Shown here: positions 1-7,475 of the stretch, one piece after another
How positions within the stretch are numbered: the first letter of the stretch is position 1
Layout of the letters: the number at the start of each line of letters is the position of its first letter
NCBI GenBank assembly: GCA_015058955.1
Contig: SVBJ01000009.1
Coordinates: forward strand, 1 to 37,767
DNA: 37,767 bases
Origin: Erysipelotrichaceae bacterium
Lineage (GTDB): Bacteria > Bacillota_I > Bacilli_A > Erysipelotrichales > Erysipelotrichaceae
Direction of reading: 5' to 3'
Made by a program: the position numbers and the translations under genes
Notes under the pieces: model-generated
Told to the model about the DNA's origin: nothing
Databases searched by the model: none
The model's input: only the letters and a program-made list of their open reading frames with translations

Positions 1-21
1 TCCTTTCCTTCTTCATTGTAC

Positions 22-66
22 AAAAAAAAGTAGATGGGTGCTTTTTTACACCTGTCTACTTTTTTT
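22..66. terminator. Bidirectional intrinsic terminator
   Basis: An A-run plus GTAGA (22-34) pairs with TCTAC plus a T-run (55-66), and an inner GGTG/CACC pair extends the stem. The A-run on one side and T-run on the other let it work in both directions. It lies just beyond the 3' end of the minus-strand PfkB kinase and would also stop transcription entering from the left. Bases 1-21 show nothing recognisable. Confidence 0.8.
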
Positions 67-94
67 ATACCACTTCAGACGGGAGTTTCGTTTT

Positions 95-982
95 TTAATC
101 AGGATATCTTTCCTTTATCTCTTCCAGAGTCGGAATGGAATCAGCGGCACCTTTGCGGGTAACGGTGATGGAGCTGGCCTTGGTTGCCAGCAGCAGACAC
201 TCAGCAGGGCTCATGCCCTGGGAGAGCCCATAGCTGAAGTAGCCCATGAAGGTATCGCCGGCTCCGACGGTATCGATGGCCTTGACCGGGAAGATGGCCT
301 GACTGCAGTACTGATCCTTGTATCTGAAGCGTGATCCTTCAGCACCCAGTGTCAGGATGACCCGTGATTCAGGATAGAGTTCGTTCATTCTGTCAAGGAT
401 CTTTTCCGGATCGCTTTCGCCGGTAAGGATGGCGCCTTCAACTTCATTGATGAAGAAGTAGCTGACTTTTTCCAGCGGCAAAGCTTTCAATGAATCATCA
501 CAAGGTGACGGATTCATCAGGATGACCATTCCTTTTTCATAGGCTTTGTCAATTATGTAATCCTGCCGGTTGATCTCGTTCTGCAGGATGATGAAGTCGC
601 CTTTTTCAAAACCGTTGAGTACGCGGTCTACATATTCGTGAGTAATGCTGTTGTTGGTACCCGGATACAGGAAGATGCTGTTTTCGCCGTTTTCATCGAT
701 CTGGATGATGGCGTGTCCGTTAGGAGCATTGATCTTCCTGAGATATCTGGTATCAACATCATATTTTTCCATGACATCCAGCAGCATGCCGGCGTCGTTG
801 CCGACTACGGCAGCCAGATAGACATGCTGTCCGGTCTTGGCGAAGGCAATGGCCTGATTAAGTCCCTTACCGCCCGGATGGATCTCATATCCCCTGGATG
901 TTACGGTTTCCTTTGGTCTGGCAATGTGTTCCATCTGATAGTTATGGTCGATGTTTGTTGATCCGAAAACTAGTATTTTCAT
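95..982 (-). CDS. PfkB/ribokinase-family sugar kinase
   Basis: This is a cytoplasmic ATP-dependent carbohydrate kinase that phosphorylates a sugar or nucleoside hydroxyl. The 295-residue protein has the family's N-terminal Gly-rich signature (GGKGLNQA) and the C-terminal signature DTVGAGDTF, in which Asp243 is the predicted catalytic base. The length fits ribokinase. The start at 982 (protein begins MKILVFGSTN) is preferred over an upstream in-frame one because GGAG lies 9 nt before it. The gene is divergent from cysS and ends at the hairpin at 22-66. Ribokinase is the best guess from the GGKGxNxA motif, but PfkB substrate specificity cannot be read reliably from motifs, so no gene symbol is given. 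Confidence 0.85.
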   Translation of the reverse strand: MKILVFGSTNIDHNYQMEHIARPKETVTSRGYEIHPGGKGLNQAIAFAKTGQHVYLAAVVGNDAGMLLDVMEKYDVDTRYLRKINAPNGHAIIQIDENGENSIFLYPGTNNSITHEYVDRVLNGFEKGDFIILQNEINRQDYIIDKAYEKGMVILMNPSPCDDSLKALPLEKVSYFFINEVEGAILTGESDPEKILDRMNELYPESRVILTLGAEGSRFRYKDQYCSQAIFPVKAIDTVGAGDTFMGYFSYGLSQGMSPAECLLLATKASSITVTRKGAADSIPTLEEIKERYPD

Positions 983-1010
983 ATTATAGAACTCCGTTTC
1001 TTCTACCAAT

Positions 1011-1016
1011 ATTATA
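1011..1016 (-). promoter_or_regulatory. -10 box for the PfkB kinase
   Basis: On the minus strand this reads TATAAT, about 28 nt before the kinase start codon. No convincing -35 is visible. The divergent cysS promoter lies about 40 bp away in the same intergenic space. Confidence 0.5.
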
Positions 1017-1050
1017 TAATCGTTTACCGCAATACAAAATGATTATTTCA

Positions 1051-1059
1051 TGCTATAAT
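1051..1059 (+). promoter_or_regulatory. Extended -10 promoter for cysS
   Basis: TGC-TATAAT is a full extended -10 element with no clear -35. It leaves a leader of only about 45 nt before cysS, too short for a T-box riboswitch. Confidence 0.65.
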
Positions 1060-1110
1060 ACCAAATGGTATACAGAAGAACTGTTATATGACAAGACAGG
1101 AGATAGAAAA

Positions 1111-2442
1111 ATGAAACTGTACAATTCGTTAACACTGCAGGTTGAGGAATTCAAGCCTGTTCATGAAAACCAGGTAAATATGTATGTCTGCGGACCTACT
1201 GTCTATAATCATGCTCACATCGGCAATGCCAGACCGATCGTTGTATTTGATACATTAAGAAGAGTTTTTGAAGCTGACGGCTACAAGGTAAAATACGTTT
1301 CCAATTTTACCGACGTTGATGACAAGATCATCAATAAGGCACTGGAAGAGGGCGTAAAGGAAACCGAGATCGCTGACAGATACATTGAAGCCTATAACAA
1401 GGTCAGAGAATCTCTGAATACCGAGACTCTCGATGCCACACCAAGAGTAACCGAAACAATGGACGAGATGATCAAGTTCATTGAAAAACTGGTGGAAAAC
1501 GGCAATGCCTATGTTGTTGACGGTGAAGTCTACTTCGCTGTTGACAGTGTTCCTTCATATGGTGAACTGTCACATCAGAACACAGATGATCTGATGGTAG
1601 GTGCCAGAGTAGAGGAAAACGACAAGAAGCGTAATCCGCTGGACTTCTTATTATGGAAGAAGACCAACGTGGGAATTCAGTGGGACTCACCATGGGGCAA
1701 GGGTAGACCTGGCTGGCATACCGAATGCGTCGTCATGATCGGTGATAACTTCAACCATGAACTGATCGACATTCACGGGGGCGGCAAGGACCTCAAGTTC
1801 CCTCATCACGAAAATGAAATGGCTCAGTCCAATGCCGTCAACCATCATCACCTGGCCAATTACTGGGTACATAACGGCATGCTGAACTTCAACGGCGGCA
1901 AGATGAGCAAGTCTCTTGGCAACATTCAGCTGGCCAAGGATGTCATCGCTCAGATCGGACCGAATGTAGCCAGATGGCTGTTACTGTCCGTCAACTACCG
2001 TGACGTTCTCAACTTCTCCGAGGAAACTCTGGAAGCTGCCAGAACCGAGCTGGCCAAGATCGAACAGGCCCTGCATCAGGCAGAAGTAAAGGCTCAGCTG
2101 GCCAATGCTTCCCTGGAAGGCGAACTTGATGCTCACTGGAATGACTTCATGGAAGCCATGAGAGATGACCTCAACACGCCAAATGCCTACAAGGTGATCT
2201 TCGATACCGTCAAGGAACTCAATCAGTCCTTAAGACAGAGACGGATCGACTTTGCCGTGGTAGCTTCACATTACAGCAGCGTCAAGAAGATGCTGTCAGT
2301 ACTGGGTGTCTTCATTGATGAGATCGTTCTGAGTGATGAAGACAGAGAATTATATGCCAAGTGGAACGAAGCCAAGGCTGCCAAGGATTTCGAAACAGCT
2401 GACAAGTATCGTGCCCAGTTGCAGGAAAGACACATTATCTAA
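1111..2442 (+). CDS. cysS: Cysteinyl-tRNA synthetase
   Basis: This class I aminoacyl-tRNA synthetase charges tRNA-Cys with cysteine in the cytosol. The 443-residue product has the HIGH motif as HIGN (36-39), Cys27 of the active-site zinc ligand set (MYVCGPT), the WHTECV and HHENE zinc-site segments, and KMSKS at 264-268. The start at 1111 is chosen because AGGAGA lies 7-8 nt upstream and the protein then begins MKLYNSLTLQ, as expected for CysRS; reading further upstream adds residues foreign to the family. It heads the block cysS-mrnC-rlmB-sigH conserved in Firmicutes. A terminator overlaps its stop codon, so downstream expression probably depends on read-through. The cysE gene often found upstream in Bacillus is absent. 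Confidence 0.97.
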   Translation: MKLYNSLTLQVEEFKPVHENQVNMYVCGPTVYNHAHIGNARPIVVFDTLRRVFEADGYKVKYVSNFTDVDDKIINKALEEGVKETEIADRYIEAYNKVRESLNTETLDATPRVTETMDEMIKFIEKLVENGNAYVVDGEVYFAVDSVPSYGELSHQNTDDLMVGARVEENDKKRNPLDFLLWKKTNVGIQWDSPWGKGRPGWHTECVVMIGDNFNHELIDIHGGGKDLKFPHHENEMAQSNAVNHHHLANYWVHNGMLNFNGGKMSKSLGNIQLAKDVIAQIGPNVARWLLLSVNYRDVLNFSEETLEAARTELAKIEQALHQAEVKAQLANASLEGELDAHWNDFMEAMRDDLNTPNAYKVIFDTVKELNQSLRQRRIDFAVVASHYSSVKKMLSVLGVFIDEIVLSDEDRELYAKWNEAKAAKDFETADKYRAQLQERHII

Positions 2443-2462
2443 GGGAACTCGTTCCCTTTTTT
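2441..2462 (+). terminator. Terminator overlapping the cysS stop codon
   Basis: AAGGGAAC (2441-2448) and GTTCCCTT (2451-2458) form a perfect 8-bp stem followed by a T-run to 2462. The stem begins inside the cysS TAA codon. It lies only 8 nt before mrnC, so it may be a partial terminator that lowers expression of mrnC and rlmB. Confidence 0.75.
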
Positions 2463-2470
2463 GAAAAAAG

Positions 2471-2851
2471 ATGAAAGCAGAAGAATACAGTTCCCTGGCT
2501 CTGGCCTACATCGGTGATGCCCACTATGCCAAGACGGTAAAAAGGTGGGTCATCGATTGTGAAGCCAAGATGGACCGGATGCAGAAACACACCAACAGAT
2601 ATGTAAGTGCCCGTGCGCAGGCTGAGATAATCGACAGCATGCTGGCTTTTGATCTGCTGACGGAGAAGGAAATAGAAGTATATAAAAGAGGCCGCAACAG
2701 TAAGGCTCACAAGGCACCGAAGAATACCGATCCGGTTACCTATCACAAATCCACGGGATTTGAGGCCTTATGGGGCTATCTGTATGTAAGCGGTCAGATG
2801 GAACGTCTGGAACAGTTATGGGACTTTATCAGGACCCTGAAGGAGAAATAG
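2471..2851 (+). CDS. mrnC: Mini-ribonuclease III
   Basis: Mini-III is an RNase III catalytic domain without a dsRNA-binding domain; in Bacillus it trims the ends of 23S rRNA precursors. The 126-residue protein carries the family signature LALAYIGDA near its start, with Asp16 as a predicted metal-binding catalytic residue, and the second acidic signature in FEALWGYLY near residues 92-100. Length and position between cysS and rlmB are typical. The start is the only ATG that retains the signature, but the upstream GAAAAAAG is a poor ribosome-binding site and follows a terminator directly, which suggests low expression. Its stop lies 1 nt before rlmB. Confidence 0.93.
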   Translation: MKAEEYSSLALAYIGDAHYAKTVKRWVIDCEAKMDRMQKHTNRYVSARAQAEIIDSMLAFDLLTEKEIEVYKRGRNSKAHKAPKNTDPVTYHKSTGFEALWGYLYVSGQMERLEQLWDFIRTLKEK

Positions 2852-2852
2852 T

Positions 2853-3575
2853 ATGTCACAATATGTATACGGGAAAAACGTTGTCAGTTCCATGCTGAAG
2901 GACAGACGTGAGATCCTTACACTCTATCTTCTGGAAGGCCGCAAGGACATCGAAACAGTCAGCCTGGCCAAATCACAGAACATAAGGATCAAATATGTTT
3001 CCAAGGCGGAACTTGATAGACTGGTATCGGGAAACCATCAGGGCTATGTAGCCGAAGTCAGAGAATATAAGACTTATACCATAGAAGAGATAACTGATTC
3101 CATTCCGGAAGGAAAGCTGCCGCTGATCGTGGCACTTGATTCCCTGCAGGATCCTCATAATCTGGGCGCCATATTAAGAACGATGTCCTGTGTGGGCGGA
3201 GACGGCGTCATCATTGAGAAAAACCGCAGCGTTTCACTTAACGGTACGGTTGCCAAGGTGTCCGTGGGAGCGATAGACAAGGTCAAGGTTGCTCAGGTCA
3301 CCAACCTGGCTCAGACTTTGCGTAAGCTCAAGGACATGGGGTACTGGGTGATTGGAACGGATGTCAATCAGGCTCAGGACTACCGCCGGATCAGATATGA
3401 CATGCCGGTGGTTCTGGTTATCGGAGCAGAAGGAACAGGCATGCGCCGACTTATCGGTGAAACCTGTGATCTCAAGGTAAAGCTTCCGATGGAAGGTGAC
3501 ATCGGATCACTGAATGCTTCAGTTGCCTGCGGCATTCTCCTGTATCAGATCTATTCACGGCGTTTTCCTCTTTAA
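2853..3575 (+). CDS. rlmB: 23S rRNA 2'-O-methyltransferase, RlmB/TrmH family
   Basis: This is a SPOUT-fold, SAM-dependent methyltransferase expected to methylate the ribose of G2251 in the 23S peptidyl-transferase P-loop. The 240-residue product has an N-terminal substrate-binding domain and then the three SPOUT motifs: DSLQDPHNLGAILRT (motif 1), VIGAEGTGMRRL (motif 2) and LPMEGDIGSLNASVA (motif 3, the knot). AAGGAGA lies about 9 nt before the ATG, inside the end of mrnC, so the two are probably translationally coupled. The Firmicute neighbour yacP (NYN-domain protein), usual between this gene and the sigma factor, is absent. The family also holds other 2'-O-methylases, so the exact target is inferred from context. 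Confidence 0.92.
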   Translation: MSQYVYGKNVVSSMLKDRREILTLYLLEGRKDIETVSLAKSQNIRIKYVSKAELDRLVSGNHQGYVAEVREYKTYTIEEITDSIPEGKLPLIVALDSLQDPHNLGAILRTMSCVGGDGVIIEKNRSVSLNGTVAKVSVGAIDKVKVAQVTNLAQTLRKLKDMGYWVIGTDVNQAQDYRRIRYDMPVVLVIGAEGTGMRRLIGETCDLKVKLPMEGDIGSLNASVACGILLYQIYSRRFPL

Positions 3576-3586
3576 GAGGGAAGACG
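3561..3586 (+). promoter_or_regulatory. Stem-loop covering the ribosome-binding site of the sigma gene
   Basis: CGTTTTCCTCTT (3561-3572) is almost perfectly complementary to AAGAGGGAAGACG (3574-3586). The hairpin spans the rlmB stop codon and buries AGAGGG, the likely Shine-Dalgarno sequence of the sigma factor gene at 3590. It has no T-run, so it is not a terminator. Translational control of the sigma gene is an inference. Confidence 0.45.
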
Positions 3587-3589
3587 AGG

Positions 3590-4195
3590 ATGACCAGAGA
3601 AGAAAGAGAACAGATAAATTTGGAATTACTGGTAAATTTAACCAGAGAGAAATCAGACAGCGCCTTCGAGATGCTGTCTGATTACTATTATCCGGTGATG
3701 GCAGCACTTTACCGGGAGGTTACAAACGGACACAGTTTCATCAGCCGTGATGAGGCAATGCAGGCCGGCAAGATCGGACTGTACAATGCCGTATGCTATT
3801 ACCGCAATGACCGTAACATGAGCTTCAATAACTTTGCCAAGCTGTGCATCAGAAGAGAGATCGGTGCCTGGCAGCGCAGGGAAATCAGGTTCAGCTACAT
3901 TGATGACCGCCAGATCGTTTCACTTGACCGCATCGTGCAGGATGGTGATGAGATCTCCTACATGGAAACCGTGGAATCAAAGCTGCCCGGACCCGATTCC
4001 AGGGTCAGGGAAAAGGAACTGGTTCAGGATATTTTCGGCCGAGTCGGTGACGATTCGATTGAGGGAAAGATCCTGAAATACCGCATGGAAGGATACAGTT
4101 ATCAGGAAATATCGGACTTTCTGGCGGTAAATAAGAAGTTTGTGGACAATTCTCTGCGAAAAAGCCGCAAGAAAATCGTTTCTCTGTTTGACTAG
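3590..4195 (+). CDS. sigH: SigH-type RNA polymerase sigma factor
   Basis: This sigma-70-family factor resembles Bacillus SigH/Spo0H, which directs transition-phase and sporulation or competence genes. The 201-residue protein has a region 2 helix set (ISRDEAMQAGKIGLYNAV, then YRNDRNMSFNNFAKLCIRR), a linker, and a C-terminal region 4 (GYSYQEISDFLAVNKKFVDNSLRK) that matches the SigH helix-turn-helix very closely. Position next to rlmB and just before rpmG-secE-nusG is exactly that of sigH in Bacillus. The downstream regulon cannot be inferred, since many relatives do not sporulate. Its presumed Shine-Dalgarno is inside a stem-loop (3561-3586). AAGAGGG about 9 nt upstream supports the ATG chosen. 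Confidence 0.85.
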   Translation: MTREEREQINLELLVNLTREKSDSAFEMLSDYYYPVMAALYREVTNGHSFISRDEAMQAGKIGLYNAVCYYRNDRNMSFNNFAKLCIRREIGAWQRREIRFSYIDDRQIVSLDRIVQDGDEISYMETVESKLPGPDSRVREKELVQDIFGRVGDDSIEGKILKYRMEGYSYQEISDFLAVNKKFVDNSLRKSRKKIVSLFD

Positions 4196-4244
4196 TGCAG
4201 GTTATTTATGATACATTTATAAGGCAGCGAAAGGAGTTTTCATA

Positions 4245-4394
4245 GTGAGCGAAAAGGTAATCTTAACTTGTTCAGAGTGTTTATCACGTAATTATACGAC
4301 CACTAAAAATAAGAAAACTCATAATGACCGTCTCGAATTAAGAAAGTACTGCAAGAAATGCGGAAAGTATACCGTACATAAGGAGACGAAGTAG
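4245..4394 (+). CDS. rpmG: 50S ribosomal protein L33
   Basis: L33 is a small protein of the large subunit near the E-site tRNA. This 49-residue gene uses a GTG start and is easily missed. It is placed by AAGGAG 8 nt upstream and by its position before secE. The product has two CxxC pairs (C9/C12 as CSEC and C36/C39 as CKKC), so it is the zinc-ribbon, cysteine-containing form; many bacteria also carry a cysteine-free paralogue used under zinc limitation, not seen here. Its stop codon lies 9 nt before secE and its end overlaps the secE ribosome-binding site. Confidence 0.95.
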   Translation: MSEKVILTCSECLSRNYTTTKNKKTHNDRLELRKYCKKCGKYTVHKETK

Positions 4395-4403
4395 GAGGCT
4401 ATT

Positions 4404-4673
4404 ATGGCACAGAATAAACAGCAGGCACAGAGTAAGAATCAGAAGAAAACGGAAGTTAAGGGAAAGCCGTTAAAGGATGTTCCAATTCAGCTCAAGTGGT
4501 TTACACCTGAGGGAATCAAGACAGAAATAAAGCGTATCAGATGGATCAAGTTCCCTGAGCTTCTTGAAAGCACGGGAAAGGTCTTACTGTTCTGTATTTT
4601 ATTTGGAATATTCTTTGTTTTATGTGACCTTGTCATTTCCAAGGCATTACTGATGATTGGAGTAGGTGCATAA
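4404..4673 (+). CDS. secE: Preprotein translocase subunit SecE
   Basis: SecE clamps the SecY channel in the cytoplasmic membrane. The 89-residue product has a lysine/glutamine-rich N-terminal tail, the conserved amphipathic segment with the family pattern around EIKRIRWIKFPE, and a single transmembrane helix at about residues 59-83. That is the single-span Gram-positive form; the poorly conserved 30-residue N-terminal extension makes it longer than the usual 60-70. AGGAGG just before the ATG supports the start. TAATG overlaps secE and nusG by one base, so they are translationally coupled. Confidence 0.95.
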   Translation: MAQNKQQAQSKNQKKTEVKGKPLKDVPIQLKWFTPEGIKTEIKRIRWIKFPELLESTGKVLLFCILFGIFFVLCDLVISKALLMIGVGA

Positions 4674-5242
4674 TGGACGAGAAGAAAACAGAAGAAAAGA
4701 GACAGTGGTACGTAGTCAATACCTATGCCGGTCACGAAAACAGAGTTAAGGAAAATCTGGAAAGACGTATTAAGACCATGGGCATGGAAGAGAACCTCTT
4801 CCAGGTAGTTGTAGCGGAAGAAACCGAAATAGACTATAAGGAAAAGAACGGGAAGCCTGTCAAGGTCACCAAGACCAGAAACATGTTCCCTGGCTATATC
4901 TTCGTTGACATGATCATGTCAGATGATGCCTGGTATCAGATCAGAAATACCCCTGGTGTTACCGGGTTCATCGGATCAAGCGGTGGCGGTGCCAAGCCTT
5001 TACCGGTTCATGATGATGAAATGATCAACATCCTGCATAAGCTGGAACTCACAGATGAAAAGCTTGTTGTCAACTTCAAGGTCGGCGACAGAGTCAGAAT
5101 TCTGTCAGGCCCGTTTGCCAATGTTGAAGGTGTTGTTGAATCAATGAACGATGAGACAGAAGTGGCAACAGTTCTGACCATCATGTTCAGCCAGGAAACT
5201 CCGACAGATGTTTCATACATCGACCTGGAAAAGCTTGACTAA
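4673..5242 (+). CDS. nusG: Transcription elongation/termination factor NusG
   Basis: NusG binds the RNA polymerase clamp through its NGN domain and affects pausing, termination and transcription-translation coupling. The 189-residue product has the NGN start (QWYVVNTYAGHENRVKENL, residues about 11-30), the FPGYIFV core segment, and a C-terminal KOW domain (FKVGDRVRILSGPFANVEG, about residues 134-152). It overlaps secE by one base. It is followed by a strong terminator and not by rplK, unlike the common nusG-rplK order. Confidence 0.97.
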   Translation: MDEKKTEEKRQWYVVNTYAGHENRVKENLERRIKTMGMEENLFQVVVAEETEIDYKEKNGKPVKVTKTRNMFPGYIFVDMIMSDDAWYQIRNTPGVTGFIGSSGGGAKPLPVHDDEMINILHKLELTDEKLVVNFKVGDRVRILSGPFANVEGVVESMNDETEVATVLTIMFSQETPTDVSYIDLEKLD

Positions 5243-5260
5243 ACATTAACTGAACAGACG

Positions 5261-5285
5261 AAAAGTCCCCAGGCGGGACTTTTTT
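5261..5285 (+). terminator. Intrinsic terminator after nusG
   Basis: AAAAGTCCC (5261-5269) pairs with GGGACTTTT (5275-5283) around a 5-nt loop, with the T-run continuing to 5285. It closes the cysS-nusG block. Confidence 0.9.
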
Positions 5286-5294
5286 CGTGTGAAT

Positions 5295-5315
5295 AAAAAA
5301 GGGAACCTGGTTCCC
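5295..5315 (-). terminator. Intrinsic terminator of the minus-strand hypothetical gene
   Basis: GGGAACC (5301-5307) and GGTTCCC (5309-5315) form a compact stem; on the minus strand it is followed by six T (complement of 5295-5300). It overlaps the TAG stop codon of the gene at 5315-5746. Confidence 0.8.
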
Positions 5316-5746
5316 TAATAATTGTTTGTATACAGTCTGGCCATCAGATGCTCTCTGATTTTTTCCAGCTTTTCAATGGTTTCATTGACACTGGCACGGG
5401 CATTTCTGATCTTTTCCTGGACCATCATGTCAGAAACGAAATTGTCAAACAGGAAGTCAGTTGTGCTTAAGAAGCCGCCCGGCAGGAAGTCGACGCTGTC
5501 AATGGTGGTCTTGGAATGAAGACCTCTGAGCAGTCGGTTGATGTTATTCTTGGCCAGAGTAAGATTCTGGTCAGCGTTCTGCATTTTCTTGCGCTTGGCC
5601 AGAGATATGAATAAAGCACCGCCGAGAATGTCAGCTACCCCCCAGCCATAGGCCCGGTTAAGGTCTTCCAAAGCCGTATGCAGATAAAACAGTGCCTTTT
5701 CACAGTTGTCAAGTGCACCCTTTAAATCAGTCCCCGTATAATCCAT
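5315..5746 (-). CDS. Hypothetical helical protein
   Basis: I do not recognise this 143-residue protein. It appears almost entirely alpha-helical, with an acidic N-terminal helix, a Gly/Ala-rich hydrophobic stretch around WGVADILGGALFISLAKRKK (about residues 35-54), which may be a membrane-associating or buried helix, and a long charged C-terminal helix likely to form a coiled coil. No catalytic motif or signal peptide is visible. Expression looks real: GAGG lies 7 nt before the ATG, a TATAAT box lies further upstream on the minus strand, and a terminator overlaps its stop. It stands alone between the converging nusG operon and a divergent methyltransferase gene. Confidence 0.7.
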   Translation of the reverse strand: MDYTGTDLKGALDNCEKALFYLHTALEDLNRAYGWGVADILGGALFISLAKRKKMQNADQNLTLAKNNINRLLRGLHSKTTIDSVDFLPGGFLSTTDFLFDNFVSDMMVQEKIRNARASVNETIEKLEKIREHLMARLYTNNY

Positions 5747-5770
5747 AGGCCTACCTCACATTCTCTTATT

Positions 5771-5776
5771 ATTATA
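5771..5776 (-). promoter_or_regulatory. -10 box of the minus-strand hypothetical gene
   Basis: The minus strand reads TATAAT here, about 25 nt before the start codon at 5746. No clear -35 was found. It lies back to back with the promoter of the methyltransferase gene. Confidence 0.5.
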
Positions 5777-5786
5777 CAGTCATCTG

Positions 5787-5795
5787 TGGTAGAAT
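5787..5795 (+). promoter_or_regulatory. Extended -10 promoter of the rlmA-type operon
   Basis: TGG-TAGAAT is followed about 22 nt later by the ATG at 5818, with GGGAG as ribosome-binding site. The same TGn-TAGAAT box recurs before rpoB, tex and the second SIS gene. Confidence 0.6.
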
Positions 5796-5817
5796 AAAAC
5801 TAATTGGGAGAAAAAAG

Positions 5818-6627
5818 ATGTTAAGATGTCCTAAATGCGGTAAGCCGTTATCAAAAGAAGAAAAGAGATATTTCTGTGAAGAAGGTCACAGTTACGACAT
5901 AGCTAAGGAAGGTTATGTCAATTTAATGCTGGTCAATCAGAAGCACAGCAAGAACCCAGGTGATAATGATGAATCACTGGCAGCCAGAAGAGCTTTCCTG
6001 GGCAAGGGATACTATCAGCCGCTGGCAGAACACCTGGCCAGGACAGTGCAGGAACTTATTCCGGAAAAGGGAACATTCCTGGACCGGGGCTGCGGTACGG
6101 GCTATTATCTCAATCATCTGACGGAAAACGTGGAAAAGGACATTCAGTATTATGCCGTTGACATTGCCCGCAAGGGTGTGGCTATGACGGCTAAGAAGAA
6201 TAAGAAAGCTGTCTGCTTTGTCGGCAGCGTTTTCCATCTGCCTTTAGGTGAGGAAAGCCTGGATGGGCTGATGAGTGTCTTTACACCATACAGCCGGCAG
6301 GAATTCAGCCGTGTTGTCAAGCCGGGCGGATATGTCATTGCGGTAACCCCTGGTAAAGATCATCTCTATCAGCTGAAGGACATCGTTTATGACAGCATCT
6401 ATCTCAATGAGGAAAAAGGCTATGATCTGCCTGATTTCAGACTGGTAAAAAAGGAAAACGTCACCTATGAAAAGACCTTGGAATGCAGGGAAGACATTGA
6501 AACATTATGGCGCATGACGCCTTATTATCATACGACTTACAGCGGTAATAATGATCGCCTTAAGCGGTATGACAGTCTCACCACGGTCATTGACTTCCTG
6601 GTTTCCGTATACCGTAAGGAGCTTTAG
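5818..6627 (+). CDS. rlmA: 23S rRNA (guanine-N1)-methyltransferase, RlmA family
   Basis: RlmA enzymes methylate N1 of G745 (RlmA-I) or G748 (RlmA-II, Gram-positive type, linked to tylosin response) in 23S rRNA hairpin 35. The 269-residue product begins with the diagnostic zinc finger, with ligands C4, C7, C20 and H24, followed by GYVNLM and then a Rossmann SAM-binding motif at 87-97 (FLDRGCGTGYY; an Arg sits where the family usually has Ile or Val). The C-terminal part has the family's MTPYYHTT segment. Gram-positive origin favours the G748 type, but this is inference. It is first in a run with a lipoprotein gene 2 nt downstream. Confidence 0.87.
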   Translation: MLRCPKCGKPLSKEEKRYFCEEGHSYDIAKEGYVNLMLVNQKHSKNPGDNDESLAARRAFLGKGYYQPLAEHLARTVQELIPEKGTFLDRGCGTGYYLNHLTENVEKDIQYYAVDIARKGVAMTAKKNKKAVCFVGSVFHLPLGEESLDGLMSVFTPYSRQEFSRVVKPGGYVIAVTPGKDHLYQLKDIVYDSIYLNEEKGYDLPDFRLVKKENVTYEKTLECREDIETLWRMTPYYHTTYSGNNDRLKRYDSLTTVIDFLVSVYRKEL

Positions 6628-6629
6628 AA

Positions 6630-7475
6630 ATGAAAAAGCTTCTTATTCTTTTATGTTCATTATTAATATGTGTTACTTCAGGATGCCGGAAACAGGCAGG
6701 TCAGCCCGCATATGCCGCTGTGCTGACCAACTCTGCCAACGATACAGCAGTAGTGATCGTTACCGACAGGGATAACAATGAGATCTTTCATAAGGACATT
6801 GAGTATCCCGGTGAAGTATATTTCGGGAATCAGGCTGTTTACTATACCAAGAACCACCGTGACTACAGTTCTCTGAAATACGCGGACGGTAAACCGCGGG
6901 ATGAAATCAGGGACATTTCCGGTACCATCATCTATCATGATGAGGAAAATGACACGTATACATACAGTTCCACCAGCATACTGGCTTATTCAGTACTTGA
7001 TGATACCGTAAAGAAAATCGAAGACGTGCTGATGGTCAATTACATTGACGGACGCTTCTATGTGGTAAGAGGGGACAGGAGTGTGGATGTCTATGGCTCA
7101 AAGGGTATTGAACACCTGTATTCCGTTAATGCCGTTGATACAACTTATCTTTCATGTACAGAGATCAACGGTAAGGTCTACATGGTGCTGGATAAGGGTT
7201 ATGCCGAAATGCCTGAAGAAAACACTGATGAACTGACTGTTTATCTCTACAGTGAAAAGGTTGATCAGATCAATGCGGTCAGGGGAGATCTGCTAAGCTG
7301 TTACAGTAATGGTGAAGTCAGAAACTTCCGCATCAGCTTTGATGCCTATCGCATGATCATGACAGCCGAACAGGCCAGCCGCAGTTATGATGACAGTGAC
7401 TTTGAAAACATGTATCCGGAGTTTTATAAAAAAGGGTATGTTGTGGATTACTTTACGATTCTGGGGGATATCTGA
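6630..7475 (+). CDS. Predicted lipoprotein of unknown function
   Basis: The 281-residue protein has a lipoprotein-like N-terminus: lysines at 2-3, a hydrophobic core, and TSGC with Cys19 as probable lipidation site (Thr at -3 is unusual but tolerated), so it is probably anchored outside the membrane. The remainder is rich in short beta strands and repeated Tyr/Asp-containing segments, which suggests a beta-propeller-like or all-beta sensor fold; no enzyme motif is visible. AAGGAG 11 nt upstream supports the start. It overlaps the next gene by one base (TGATG), so it is translationally coupled to the HAD phosphatase. Confidence 0.75.
   Translation: MKKLLILLCSLLICVTSGCRKQAGQPAYAAVLTNSANDTAVVIVTDRDNNEIFHKDIEYPGEVYFGNQAVYYTKNHRDYSSLKYADGKPRDEIRDISGTIIYHDEENDTYTYSSTSILAYSVLDDTVKKIEDVLMVNYIDGRFYVVRGDRSVDVYGSKGIEHLYSVNAVDTTYLSCTEINGKVYMVLDKGYAEMPEENTDELTVYLYSEKVDQINAVRGDLLSCYSNGEVRNFRISFDAYRMIMTAEQASRSYDDSDFENMYPEFYKKGYVVDYFTILGDI

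Noticed and set aside
38-334. Short plus-strand open frame over the 3' end of the PfkB gene
   Set aside because: It starts within a terminator hairpin and overlaps a clear kinase gene on the other strand.
1060-1110. T-box riboswitch before cysS
   Set aside because: The leader from the predicted promoter is only about 45 nt and has no T-box sequence or terminator.
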